Shown: positions 17,455 to 25,858 of the stretch, piece after piece
Numbering within the stretch: the stretch's first letter is position 1
Layout of the letters: every line of letters starts with the position of its first letter
NCBI RefSeq assembly: GCF_030687535.1
Contig: NZ_CP117437.1
Coordinates: 2,935,501 to 2,999,500 of the forward strand
Source: Pseudomonas sp. FP2335
GTDB lineage: Bacteria; Pseudomonadota; Gammaproteobacteria; Pseudomonadales; Pseudomonadaceae
Reading direction: 5' to 3'
DNA: 64,000 bases
Position numbers and translations under genes: made by a program
Notes under the pieces: model-generated
Told to the model about the DNA's origin: nothing
Seen by the model: the letters and a program-made list of their open reading frames with translations, nothing else
Databases searched by the model: none

Positions 17455-17895
17455 TTACCTATCAAGCGGCGGCAAGCGGCGTTTGACCGGGGTTTTCTTG
17501 ACGATGGCGGTGTTGGTCTCGGCATACACGTTGAGCCGGTCGAGCAGGCTGTCCAGTTGTTCCATGGTGCGCACATGCAGGCGTGCGATGAAGCAGTCGT
17601 CGCCCGTGACCTTGTCGCACTCGGTGAACTCGGGAATCGCCTGGATCTGGCGTTCGACTTCCTGCAATTTGCCGGGCAGGGGACGGATGCGCACGATGGC
17701 TTGCAGCAGGTAGCCGAAGTGTTTGGCGTCGATGTCCACCGTGTAGTGGGTCAGAACACCGCGTTCTTCCAAGCGCCGCAAGCGCTCGCCGACGCTGGGC
17801 GACGACAGCCCGGTGATGCCTGCCAGCGCCTTGAGGGACAGGCGTGAGTCGTCCATCAAGGCGGCGATCAGTTGCTGGTCGATGGTATCGATCAT
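17455..17895 (-). CDS. Lrp/AsnC-family transcriptional regulator
   Basis: A 146-residue Lrp-type regulator: N-terminal HTH (DDSRLSLKALAGITGLSS, ERLRRLEERGVL), then the RAM ligand-binding domain (HFGYLLQAIVRIRPLPG, VTGDDCFIARLHV). It is divergent from an EamA exporter with 109 bp between starts. Lrp-family members commonly control an adjacent amino-acid exporter, so that is the likely target. Effector unknown. Confidence 0.93.
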   Translation of the reverse strand: MIDTIDQQLIAALMDDSRLSLKALAGITGLSSPSVGERLRRLEERGVLTHYTVDIDAKHFGYLLQAIVRIRPLPGKLQEVERQIQAIPEFTECDKVTGDDCFIARLHVRTMEQLDSLLDRLNVYAETNTAIVKKTPVKRRLPPLDR

Positions 17896-18004
17896 GGTTT
17901 CTGCCTAATTAGTAAAGGTGATCCAGGGCTTTGGCCTTTTTTAGGCGCTGGAGCCGTTACCCAGCAGATTGCCATAATTGAGCCTCATTTGAGGAGCAGC
18001 AAAC

Positions 18005-18910
18005 ATGGACACATCCATCCGTCGCGGTTCGTGGGAAATGGTCGCCGCCATGCTCATCTCGGGCACCATTGGTTGGTTTGTACTGGTGTCGGGCGTGTCG
18101 GTGATCGAAGTGGTGTTCTGGCGCTGTGTCATCGGTGCGCTGACACTCTTGCTGGTCTGTGCCGTGCTCGGCTACCTGCGCCTGTCGCTGCTGACGTGGG
18201 CCAGGCTCGGGCTGGCGATGCTCAGCGGCGTGGCGATCGTCGGCAATTGGTTGCTGTTGTTCGAATCCTATTCCCGCGCGTCTATTGCCATCAGTACGGC
18301 GGTGTACAACGTGCAGCCGTTCATGTTGGTGCTGTTGGCGGCGCTGTTGCTTGGGGAGAAGATCACTGCGCAGAAGCTCGCGTGGCTGAGCGTAGCGTTC
18401 CTTGGGATGTTGGCGATTGTCACTGCCCATGGCGAGCAGCAAGCCGGTGGCGGGGACTATCTGGCGGGGATTGCGTTGGCCTCTGGCGCGGCGTTTTTGT
18501 ATGCGATTGCCGCCTTGATCATCAAGCGCTTGAAGCAAGTGCCAGCGCATTTGATGGCGTTGATCCAGGTCACCACCGGCGCATTGTTGCTGGCGCCACT
18601 GGTGACGTGGAGCAACCTGCCGGTAGCGCCCACCGCCTGGGCGGCGTTGGCGACGCTGGGCGTGGTGCACACGTGTGTGATGTATGTATTGCTGTACGGT
18701 GCGATCCAGAAACTGCCGACCGCGTTGACCGGCGCACTGTCGTTCATCTACCCGATTGCGGCGATCTTGGTCGACTGGATCGCCTTCGGGCATCGCCTGG
18801 GTTGGCTGCAATGGCTGGGAGTGGCGGCGATTCTGCTGGCAGCGGCGGGGTTGCAGCGGGGCTGGTGGTGGCCCCGCTCCCAGAGGGTTAGTGCGTACCC
18901 TGGAAAATAA
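18005..18910 (+). CDS. EamA/DMT-family transporter
   Basis: A 301-residue protein of about ten transmembrane helices with two EamA repeats (SVIEVVFWRC in the first; TALTGALSFIYPIAAILVDW in the second). Such proteins export amino acids or other metabolites. GAGGAG lies 9 nt upstream of the ATG. The divergent Lrp regulator suggests amino-acid-responsive control. The 3' end overlaps the convergent RlhA-like gene by 23 bp. Confidence 0.9.
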   Translation: MDTSIRRGSWEMVAAMLISGTIGWFVLVSGVSVIEVVFWRCVIGALTLLLVCAVLGYLRLSLLTWARLGLAMLSGVAIVGNWLLLFESYSRASIAISTAVYNVQPFMLVLLAALLLGEKITAQKLAWLSVAFLGMLAIVTAHGEQQAGGGDYLAGIALASGAAFLYAIAALIIKRLKQVPAHLMALIQVTTGALLLAPLVTWSNLPVAPTAWAALATLGVVHTCVMYVLLYGAIQKLPTALTGALSFIYPIAAILVDWIAFGHRLGWLQWLGVAAILLAAAGLQRGWWWPRSQRVSAYPGK

Positions 18911-20867
18911 TGTTGTCCGGGTTGAAATGCTCCACTGCGCTGCCCGGTTGCGGCAGACCGAGGATATGCCCCTTGATCTTGCCCACCACGTGCATCTCGC
19001 AGGGTTTGCAGTCGAACTTGAGGGTCAGCACTTCGTCGCCGTGGATCAATTGCATGGGCGCGACCTTGGTCTTCACGCCCGTCACGCCCTTGGCCTGTTT
19101 CGGGCACAGGTTGAACGAGAAACGCAGGCAGTGCTTGGTGATCATCACCGGCACTTCGCCGGTTTCTTCGTGGGCTTCGAAGGCGGCATCGATCAACTTC
19201 ACCCCGTGACGGTGATAGAAGTCGCGGGCTTTCTGGTTGTAGACGTTGGCCAGGAACGACAGGTGCGCGTCCGGGTACACCGGCGGCGGGGTGGTTTCGG
19301 CTTTGCGCCCACCACGCGGGTGCGCGGCAACGCGGGCGGCGGTCAGCGCTTCAATCACTTCGCGGCGCAAGGCCTTGAGCTGCGAATTGGGGATGAAGAA
19401 CGCTTGCGGCGCATCCAGCTGGATGTCGGTGGCGTGGTATTCGGTGGTGCCCAGTTGGCCGAGCAGGTCGCGCAGGGTGTCCAGGGCCTGTTCCGGCTTG
19501 TTGGCCACGCCGAACGGGCCGGGCAGGGTGACGCTGGCGCTGATGCCTTCTTCGCTGGTCGCGGTGACTTCCAACTGCGCTTCACGCAGGCGTGCAGCCC
19601 AGGTCAGGCCGATACGGCGCTCGGACGAAGTCTTGAGCAGTGCCTGTTGCCAGTTGTGGTCCAGGTTGCGGTTCAGCGGGTGGTTGGGGCGCAATTGATA
19701 CAGGCCGGCCGGCATTTCATTCGGCTCGACGCGGTAGCGGTAACGCTTCTCGCCGTCTTCCTCGAACTCGCCCTTGGGCTCGGCAATGTTGGCGCGGAAA
19801 CCCACGACCTCACGCTTGATCAGCACATTGAGACCGTCGCCGTTGGACAGCGGCTCATGGGTCACCACCTGCAAGTCGCGCTTGCCGGTTTTTTCCACCA
19901 CACCCACCGGCAGGCCGGTGAAGGTCGGGGTATCGAAGGCGCCGATGTCGATCTTGCGGTCGGTGACGAAATAGTCGGTGCTGCCCCGGTGGAAGGTTTT
20001 TTCCGGGTCGGGCAGGAAGAAATGCGCAGTACGGCCGCTGGACGCACGGGCCAGGTCCGGGCGGTCTTCGAGCACTTCATCGAGGCGCTGGCGGTAATAG
20101 GCAGTGATGTTTTTCACATAGCCCATGTCCTTGTAGCGGCCTTCGATCTTGAACGAACGCACACCCGCTTCGACCAGCGCGCGGATGTTGGCGCTCTGGT
20201 TGTTGTCTTTCATCGACAGCAGGTGCTTTTCAAAGGCCACGACGCGGCCCTGGTCGTCTTTCAAGGTGTACGGCAGGCGGCAGGCCTGGGAGCAGTCACC
20301 ACGGTTGGCGCTGCGGCCGTTCTGCGCGTGGGAGATGTTGCACTGCCCGGAGAACGCCACGCACAGGGCGCCGTGGATGAAGAACTCGATGGCGGCATCG
20401 GTTTCATCGGCGATGGCGCGGATTTCCTGCAGGTTCAGCTCGCGGGCGAGGACCAACTGCGAGAAACCGGCCTGGTCGAGAAACTTGGCGCGGCCCAGGG
20501 TGCGGATGTCGGTCTGGGTGCTGGCGTGCAGCTCGATGGGCGGAATATCCAGCTCCATCACGCCCAGGTCTTGCACGATCAACGCGTCGACGCCGGCGTC
20601 GTAGAGCTGATGGATCAGCTTGCGCGCGGGTTCCAGTTCGTTGTCATGCAAGATGGTGTTGATCGTGGTGAAGACGCGGGCGTGGTAACGGCGGGCGAAT
20701 TCCACCAGTGAGGCGATATCGCTCACCTCGTTGCACGCGTTGTGACGGGCGCCAAAGCTTGGGCCGCCGATGTAGATGGCGTCGGCGCCGTGCAGGATGG
20801 CCTCGCGTGCGATGGCGACATCGCGGGCAGGGCTGAGCAATTCAAGGTGGTGCTTGGGCAAGGACAT
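18888..20867 (-). CDS. rlhA: U32-family protein, RlhA-like (23S rRNA hydroxylation)
   Basis: A 659-residue U32 'peptidase' family member. The N-terminus ELLSPARDVAIAREAILHGA and the U32 signature EFFIHGALCVAFSGQCNIS are clear, with additional cysteines in RGDCSQACRLPY and near the C-terminus (CLRFSFNLCP, FDCKPCEM). The length of about 650 residues fits RlhA (YdcP), which hydroxylates cytidine 2501 of 23S rRNA, rather than the shorter tRNA-modifying TrhP (about 450). The start at 20867 begins directly at the conserved region; upstream in-frame ATGs would add an unconserved tail. No strong ribosome binding site. The specific RlhA assignment rests on length and overall resemblance. Confidence 0.78.
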   Translation of the reverse strand: MSLPKHHLELLSPARDVAIAREAILHGADAIYIGGPSFGARHNACNEVSDIASLVEFARRYHARVFTTINTILHDNELEPARKLIHQLYDAGVDALIVQDLGVMELDIPPIELHASTQTDIRTLGRAKFLDQAGFSQLVLARELNLQEIRAIADETDAAIEFFIHGALCVAFSGQCNISHAQNGRSANRGDCSQACRLPYTLKDDQGRVVAFEKHLLSMKDNNQSANIRALVEAGVRSFKIEGRYKDMGYVKNITAYYRQRLDEVLEDRPDLARASSGRTAHFFLPDPEKTFHRGSTDYFVTDRKIDIGAFDTPTFTGLPVGVVEKTGKRDLQVVTHEPLSNGDGLNVLIKREVVGFRANIAEPKGEFEEDGEKRYRYRVEPNEMPAGLYQLRPNHPLNRNLDHNWQQALLKTSSERRIGLTWAARLREAQLEVTATSEEGISASVTLPGPFGVANKPEQALDTLRDLLGQLGTTEYHATDIQLDAPQAFFIPNSQLKALRREVIEALTAARVAAHPRGGRKAETTPPPVYPDAHLSFLANVYNQKARDFYHRHGVKLIDAAFEAHEETGEVPVMITKHCLRFSFNLCPKQAKGVTGVKTKVAPMQLIHGDEVLTLKFDCKPCEMHVVGKIKGHILGLPQPGSAVEHFNPDNIIFQGTH

Positions 20868-20985
20868 AGTTTTTTTAGTCAGGCTTGTCACGGTTGAGGC
20901 GCGCATTGTAGCTGTGAAACGCTGGTGGGGCACCTACCACAAGGCTGACGGGTGTTTCCTGAGCCTTGGGATTGCAAACCCAATC

Positions 20986-21080
20986 AAATGTGGGAGCGGG
21001 CTTGCTCGCGAATGCGCTGGATCAGTCAAAGATCTATTGACTGACACACCGTATTCGCGAGCAAGCCCGCTCCCACATTT
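20986..21080. repeat. BIME: GTGGGAGCGGGCTTG-type REP pair
   Basis: 28-bp perfect inverted arms: AAATGTGGGAGCGGGCTTGC... at 20986-21013 and its complement at 21053-21080. This is a different REP family from the elements at 10125 and 17283. It separates the RlhA-like gene from the RidA gene. Confidence 0.92.
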
Positions 21081-21096
21081 TTTGGCTGCGCCTGGC

Positions 21097-21477
21097 TTAG
21101 GCTTTTGCGGCCATTGCGGTGACTTCGACGCGCATGCCATCGACGGCCAACGCGGCCACGCCAACGGCTGCCCGCACCGGCCACGGCTTGGCGAAGAAGC
21201 GCTTGTAGACGTCATTGAACGCGGCGCGATCGGCCATATCCGTCAAGTAGATCGTCAGGTGCATGACCCGGTCCATGGAACTGCCGGCCTTTTCCAGGGC
21301 GACTTTCAGCGCTTGCAGGGTGCATTCGCTCTGCAAGGTGATGTCGCCCAGCTCCAGGCTGCCGTCGGCACGGGTGGGGATCTGGGTGGAGACCAGGATG
21401 CCGTTGAAGCCGATCACGTCGGAGGAAATCGAATCTGCATCGGGGTCGGGGGTGTAGTGCAGGTCGTGGTTGGCCAT
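21097..21477 (-). CDS. RidA-family protein
   Basis: A 126-residue YjgF/YER057c/UK114-family protein. Members hydrolyse reactive enamine/imine intermediates from PLP enzymes or serve specialised pathways. The conserved ligand-contacting Arg and Glu appear in PVRAAVGVAALAVDGMRVEV, and GSSMDRVMHLTIYLTDMAD matches the family core. It is single, with no obvious PLP-enzyme partner beside it, so general housekeeping or a subfamily role cannot be distinguished. Confidence 0.88.
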   Translation of the reverse strand: MANHDLHYTPDPDADSISSDVIGFNGILVSTQIPTRADGSLELGDITLQSECTLQALKVALEKAGSSMDRVMHLTIYLTDMADRAAFNDVYKRFFAKPWPVRAAVGVAALAVDGMRVEVTAMAAKA

Positions 21478-21591
21478 GGGGGCTCCGCTCAGGTCAAAGG
21501 GTCGCCAGTTTAAACACAGGGGCAGGGTGGGTCACGGTGGCGATGCGTAGCGTGTAAATATTGACGTCAATTAATAAATATTTTTTCCGTG

Positions 21592-21618
21592 TCAAGTCCG
21601 TTTTTTTTACGCCGATAC
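21592..21618 (+). promoter_or_regulatory. Sigma-28 (FliA) promoter of the BdlA-like gene
   Basis: TCAAGTCC at 21592-21599, an 11-nt spacer, and GCCGATAC at 21611-21618 match the Pseudomonas FliA consensus (TCAAG-n-GCCGATA). The -10 element is about 45 nt upstream of the ATG. Confidence 0.8.
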
Positions 21619-21662
21619 TAGACTCAGGCACTACAGAATCACGCTTGAGCGAGGGGTACGTC

Positions 21663-23018
21663 ATGTTCAATAAAGTCTTAAAAACAGAACTGGCGGCCAG
21701 GACGGCCGACGTCACTGAATATAAGGGGCTGATCGCCGCGCTCGAGCGCTCCATGGCGGTGGTCGAATTCGACCTGACCGGCAAGGTCTTGCGCGCCAAC
21801 GAAGTTTTCCAGAACACCCTGGGTTACAGCGCCGCGCAATTGATGGGCAAGTCCCACCGCGACTTCTGCTTGCCGGAACTGACCGGCAGCCCGGCTTACA
21901 CGGAATTCTGGAACGACCTTCGTGCTGGCAAGTTCGTGTCGGGCACCTTCAAACGAGTGGCTTCCAACGGAAAAACTGTGTGGTTGGAGGCCAGCTACAA
22001 CCCGGTGCTGGATACCCAAGGCCATGTGTTGAAAGTGGTCAAATACGCGCTGGATGTGACGCAGAAAGTCGAACAGGAAGCGGCGACCCGCAGCAAACTC
22101 GCGGCGCTGGACCGGGCCATGGCCGTGATCGAGTTCGACTTGAATGGTCAGGTGCTCGACGCCAACGAAAACTTCCTGCACGTCATGGGCTATTCCCTGG
22201 CCGAACTCAAAGGCAAACATCACCGCATGTTTTGCGAACCCGCATTGGTCAACAGCAGTGAGTACAGTGACTTCTGGCGACGCCTGAACAACGGTGAGTT
22301 TTTCACCGGGCAATTCAAGCGCATCGGCAAGCATGGTCGCGTCGCGTGGTTGGAGGCCAGCTACAACCCGGTGTATGACGGCGATGGCAAACTGCTCAAG
22401 ATCGTCAAGTTCGCCAGCGACATCACCGAGCGGGTAGAGAAATTCGAGGAAGATTCCCGTGGCGCGTCGCGGGCCTATCACATCTCCTCCGAGACCGAGC
22501 GCTTTGCCGAGCATGGCACCCAGGTAATCCAGGAAACTGCCAGCGAGATGCGCCGCATCGCCGACAACATCGGTGCATCGGCACGACTGGTGGGGCAGTT
22601 GGGCGACCGTTCCGAGCAGATCACGGCCATCGTCAACACCATTCGCGGTATTGCCGACCAGACCAACCTGTTGGCGCTCAACGCAGCGATCGAGGCGGCG
22701 CGCGCGGGCGACCAGGGGCGCGGGTTTGCGGTGGTGGCCGATGAGGTCCGGCAACTGGCCGGGCGCACCAGCCGCTCGACGGCGGAAATTGCCGAGATGA
22801 TCGGCATGATCCTCTCGGAAACGCGTGACGCGGTGACCAGCATGAACGCCACCCAGGAAGGCGCGCAACGGGGTGTGAACCTGGCCGATCAGGCCGGTTC
22901 GGTGATCCTGCAGATCCGCACCAGCACCAGCGATGCGGTGCAAGCGGTGAGCATGTTTGCGTCGAAGCTGGATGAGTCGGAAGTCATTCCCAAGACCGCA
23001 GTAGGCTGGGTGGGGTAG
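21663..23018 (+). CDS. bdlA: Soluble PAS-PAS methyl-accepting protein, BdlA-like
   Basis: A 451-residue chemoreceptor without transmembrane helices. Two tandem PAS domains (about residues 30-125 and 150-245) show repeated motifs ([17 protein letters not shown] and [26 protein letters not shown] in both). The signalling hairpin has [20 protein letters not shown]. This architecture matches BdlA of P. aeruginosa, which links chemosensory input and cyclic-di-GMP to biofilm dispersal; the C-terminus is also short as in BdlA. ATG 21663 has GAGGGG upstream and a FliA promoter. Convergent with the OprD gene. The BdlA name is by architecture and is not proof of orthology. Confidence 0.82.
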   Translation: MFNKVLKTELAARTADVTEYKGLIAALERSMAVVEFDLTGKVLRANEVFQNTLGYSAAQLMGKSHRDFCLPELTGSPAYTEFWNDLRAGKFVSGTFKRVASNGKTVWLEASYNPVLDTQGHVLKVVKYALDVTQKVEQEAATRSKLAALDRAMAVIEFDLNGQVLDANENFLHVMGYSLAELKGKHHRMFCEPALVNSSEYSDFWRRLNNGEFFTGQFKRIGKHGRVAWLEASYNPVYDGDGKLLKIVKFASDITERVEKFEEDSRGASRAYHISSETERFAEHGTQVIQETASEMRRIADNIGASARLVGQLGDRSEQITAIVNTIRGIADQTNLLALNAAIEAARAGDQGRGFAVVADEVRQLAGRTSRSTAEIAEMIGMILSETRDAVTSMNATQEGAQRGVNLADQAGSVILQIRTSTSDAVQAVSMFASKLDESEVIPKTAVGWVG

Positions 23019-23026
23019 CACGGTCA

Positions 23027-23057
23027 TGAGCCGGCCGGCGCCCTGTCGGCCGGCTCA
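23027..23057. terminator. Bidirectional hairpin between bdlA-like gene and oprD gene
   Basis: TGAGCCGGCCG (23027-23037) pairs with CGGCCGGCTCA (23047-23057), an 11-bp GC-rich stem lying between two convergent stop codons. There is no T-tract, so termination would be imperfect or factor-assisted. Confidence 0.6.
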
Positions 23058-23067
23058 GTGTGGTCGC

Positions 23068-24390
23068 CTACAGCAAGGTAAACGGATAGTCGACAATCAG
23101 CCGCAGCTCGTTCAACTTGCCATCGCCCTGGTCGGCGTTCGACGACACGATGGCATCACGCACCCGTAGCGACAGGTTCTTCGCCGGGCCGCTCTGGATC
23201 ACGTATTTGGCTTCCACATCGGTCTCGTGATGCGCGCCGTCCGAGCCATAGTCGTTGGCGTAGGCGCTGTGAGCCGGTGTGTGGCTGCCGTCGATGTCCG
23301 AGCCGTTGATGTAACGGCCCATGAAACTCAGCCCAGGCACGCCATAGCTGGCCATGTTCAGGTCATAACGGATGCCCCAGGACTGCTCGCCGGGCCCGTT
23401 GAAATCGCCCCACTGCACTGAGTTGGCGAGGAACACTGAATCGCCGCCTTCGCCCGCACCGTTGTTGCCGGTGCCGATGTAGTCAAACGGCGTATCGCCA
23501 TGCACTTTCTGGAACGACAACGTCAGCGTGTGTGCCTGCCAGAACGAATAGGCCGCCGCCACCGAATAAGTGGTGTTGTTGATCGCCCCGGCCTTGGCGC
23601 TGCCGGTGTCGAGGGTGCGGTACAGGTTGCCGTCCAGGGCCAATGACTGGTCCTGGCCCAAGGGAATCACGTAGTTGAGGTTGGTGTAGTACTGGCGCCA
23701 GATGTCCTCCAGTTCGCCGGCATACAGCGTCGCGCTCAGTGACGGGCTGAAGGTGTATTTGCCGCCGACAAAGCTCGCACTGTTGGCGGCGATGTTGGCG
23801 TAGGTCGCGTAGATGTCGTGCTCGTGGTTGCTGGTCATGCCGCTGTTGGTGCTGGTGAAGTGCCCGGCTTCCAGGTCGAGGCCGGCGATTTCGCTGCTGG
23901 TCAGGTCGAAACCGGTAGCCGTCTGCGGCAACAGGCGGGTGCCGCCGGTAGCGAAGACCGGGGCGGTGGGCTGCATGTCGCCGAACTTGAGCTGGGTCTT
24001 GGAGATTTTTACCTTCACCGCCGCGCCCACTGAGCCGTAGGCATTTTCTGGATCGCCGTTGCGGTCGGTCGGCAAGTTGCCAGTGCCGGCGTCGCTGTGG
24101 GTGGCGTCGAGTTTCAGCCCGCCGTAGGCATAGGCATCGACGCCGAAGCCGATGGTGCCCTGGGTGAAGCCCGAGGCATAGTTGAGCATCGCACCCTGGG
24201 TCCAGTCACGATTGTCGGCCTTGCCGCTCGCGCGGTCGCGGTCCATGTAGTAGTTGCGCAACAGCCCGGTGATGCTGCTGCCGTCGATAAAGCCTTTCGA
24301 TTCGGCCTGGTCGCTGACCGACTCGGCCAATGCCATTTGACTGATACTGGCGCACACCGCCAGTGCCAGCAGACTGCTGTGTTTAAACAT
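23068..24390 (-). CDS. OprD-family outer-membrane porin
   Basis: A 440-residue porin with a signal peptide (MFKHSSLLALAVCASISQMALA) and the family start GFIDGSSITGLLRNYYMDRD; other OprD motifs are YASGFTQGTIGFGVDAY, KFGDMQPTAPVF, RLLPQTATGFD and a C-terminal aromatic-flanked strand. Such porins admit amino acids, aromatic acids or other small substrates. Nearest metabolic gene is oxaloacetate decarboxylase about 470 bp upstream, so the substrate cannot be inferred safely. Confidence 0.92.
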   Translation of the reverse strand: MFKHSSLLALAVCASISQMALAESVSDQAESKGFIDGSSITGLLRNYYMDRDRASGKADNRDWTQGAMLNYASGFTQGTIGFGVDAYAYGGLKLDATHSDAGTGNLPTDRNGDPENAYGSVGAAVKVKISKTQLKFGDMQPTAPVFATGGTRLLPQTATGFDLTSSEIAGLDLEAGHFTSTNSGMTSNHEHDIYATYANIAANSASFVGGKYTFSPSLSATLYAGELEDIWRQYYTNLNYVIPLGQDQSLALDGNLYRTLDTGSAKAGAINNTTYSVAAAYSFWQAHTLTLSFQKVHGDTPFDYIGTGNNGAGEGGDSVFLANSVQWGDFNGPGEQSWGIRYDLNMASYGVPGLSFMGRYINGSDIDGSHTPAHSAYANDYGSDGAHHETDVEAKYVIQSGPAKNLSLRVRDAIVSSNADQGDGKLNELRLIVDYPFTLL

Positions 24391-24479
24391 TTACTTAATC
24401 CCCAAGAATATTGAACGCGCGCGCAAACACCGCACTTGTTGGATAGCGCATAACATTGTTTTGGCAGATGTTTTCAGGT

Positions 24480-24690
24480 GAGGCATTACCGTTTTTATTG
24501 TCTTCGACGTGGCTGCCGAAGCTGATTCTAAGCAGAGTCTGCGTGGCCTGCAGCCAGGGGAAGGATGAAACTCGATTAATTAAACTTCACGGTATTTATT
24601 GGCTACCGGGTGTAGCGTGGAACTGTCTTAGCCGCTCTGCTTCGACAAAATCCTTTGGTTGCCGCCGCAGACTCTGCGGCGGATTTTTTT
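24480..24690 (+). ncRNA. Candidate small RNA ending at an orphan terminator
   Basis: The plus-strand terminator at 24662-24690 has no plus-strand gene within 1.6 kb upstream. The simplest explanation is a short transcript starting inside the preceding 200-270 bp. The 5' boundary given here is a guess; no promoter is clear. Two GGA motifs (GGGGAAGGATGAA) near 24557 could bind an Rsm-type protein but this is weak. Confidence 0.35.
24662..24690 (+). terminator. Strong intrinsic terminator, plus strand
   Basis: CCGCCGCAGA (24662-24671) pairs with TCTGCGGCGG (24673-24682), followed by A and seven T residues (24684-24690). It is a textbook factor-independent terminator for rightward transcription. 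Confidence 0.88.
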
Positions 24691-24856
24691 CGTGCGCGCG
24701 AGTTATTAGTTGGCTGCTTAGTTGCGGTTAGTAGCATTGGTGAGCAGGGCGCTCAGGGCGGGGGTGCGAAGGGGGGGCGCTGGCGTGACGCCGCCAACGG
24801 TGGCGGTGAGCCCATGGCAGGAGGAGGGCATTCACCGCTTACCTGGCAGGTAAGGA

Positions 24857-25726
24857 CTACTCTTTTACATCCATGAACTCTTGCGCCCACGCCACGTAAC
24901 TCTCGGGCAACGTGTAGGTGTGCGTCAGTTCGGTAGCGCTGAGGTTCGAGGTGCTGTGAGTCAACTGGCGCTGGGCGCGCAGGCTGTCGTAGGTGGCCTT
25001 GATCGCGGCGAAATATGCACCGTGACCGGCAACCACCACACGAACGCCGAGGCTGGCCAGACGTTGGGCGTCATGGAGTTTCGGGTTGCCGTAGGTCACC
25101 AGCATCAACGGTACCGTGAGGTTTCCTGCGATCTTCTCCAGGTGCTCGAAGTCACTGACACCGACCATGCAAATCCCATCCGCACCGGCTTTTTGATAGG
25201 CCAGGGTGCGCTCTATCACCGCTTCGGTGGGCAATACACCGGCGTTGGTGCGCGCAATGATCGACAGTTCCGGATCGACCCGTGCTTCCAGCGCGGCGCG
25301 GACCTTGCCGATACCTTCGTCGATGGAAATCAGATCCGTGGATTTACGCCCGAATTGTGCGGGCAGCAGCGTGTCTTCAATGGTCAACGCGGCCACACCG
25401 GCACGCTCAAGTTCTTCGACGGTGCGCATCACGTTCAGGGCATTGCCGTAGCCGTGGTCGGCATCGGCAATAAACGGCAATTGGGCGACGCGGCCGATGC
25501 GGGTGGCCTGTTCGACAAACTCACTCAGGGTGATCAAGGCAAAATCGGGGGCGGCGAGCACCTGCAACGAGGCGACGGAGCCGCCCAGAATGCCCACTTC
25601 AAAACCCAGGTCGGCGGCGATACGCGCGGACATCGGGTCAAAGACGGAAGCGGTTTCTACGCAGGTAGGCGTTGCAAGCAATTCACGGAAATTACGGCGC
25701 AGGGCGGTGTGAGACTTTTTCGGCAT
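24857..25726 (-). CDS. Oxaloacetate decarboxylase, PEP mutase/isocitrate lyase superfamily
   Basis: A 289-residue enzyme predicted to decarboxylate oxaloacetate to pyruvate. It resembles closely, as I recall it, the characterised P. aeruginosa enzyme PA4872: [69 protein letters not shown]. The metal-binding DADHG and ED motifs are present, while the catalytic Cys of isocitrate lyase (KKCGH) is absent. The ATG at 25726 has AGGAAAG five nt upstream. It could feed pyruvate from the C4/C6 acids handled by the neighbouring tricarboxylate island. Confidence 0.9.
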   Translation of the reverse strand: MPKKSHTALRRNFRELLATPTCVETASVFDPMSARIAADLGFEVGILGGSVASLQVLAAPDFALITLSEFVEQATRIGRVAQLPFIADADHGYGNALNVMRTVEELERAGVAALTIEDTLLPAQFGRKSTDLISIDEGIGKVRAALEARVDPELSIIARTNAGVLPTEAVIERTLAYQKAGADGICMVGVSDFEHLEKIAGNLTVPLMLVTYGNPKLHDAQRLASLGVRVVVAGHGAYFAAIKATYDSLRAQRQLTHSTSNLSATELTHTYTLPESYVAWAQEFMDVKE

Positions 25727-25858
25727 GATCTTTCCTGGTTGGGGCCTTTGACTGCATGGGATCAAAGCCGATGAGAGAGGTGGCAGATTACCATGTAGGA
25801 AAAGGGAGGATTATGACGTTTGAGAATGGGGTATGCGGGGTAGGCATATTGCACCGTA

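Larger units (their letters stand above)
24391..24856. other. 466-bp intergenic region
   Basis: Between the oprD start and the oxaloacetate decarboxylase stop, both on the minus strand. It must hold the oprD promoter. It also contains an intrinsic terminator facing right (24662-24690) that no annotated gene uses, and smaller hairpins at 24792-24807 and 24838-24854 just past the decarboxylase stop. Confidence 0.6.

Noticed and set aside
18756..20711. 651-codon open frame opposite the U32 gene
   Set aside because: Composition and lack of motifs mark it as an antisense shadow of the well-supported U32 protein.
24480..24690. Candidate RNA as a CrcZ/CrcY or RsmX/Y/Z homologue
   Set aside because: The CA-rich repeats of Crc RNAs, a sigma-54 promoter and the GacA upstream element could not be found; only one or two GGA motifs are present.
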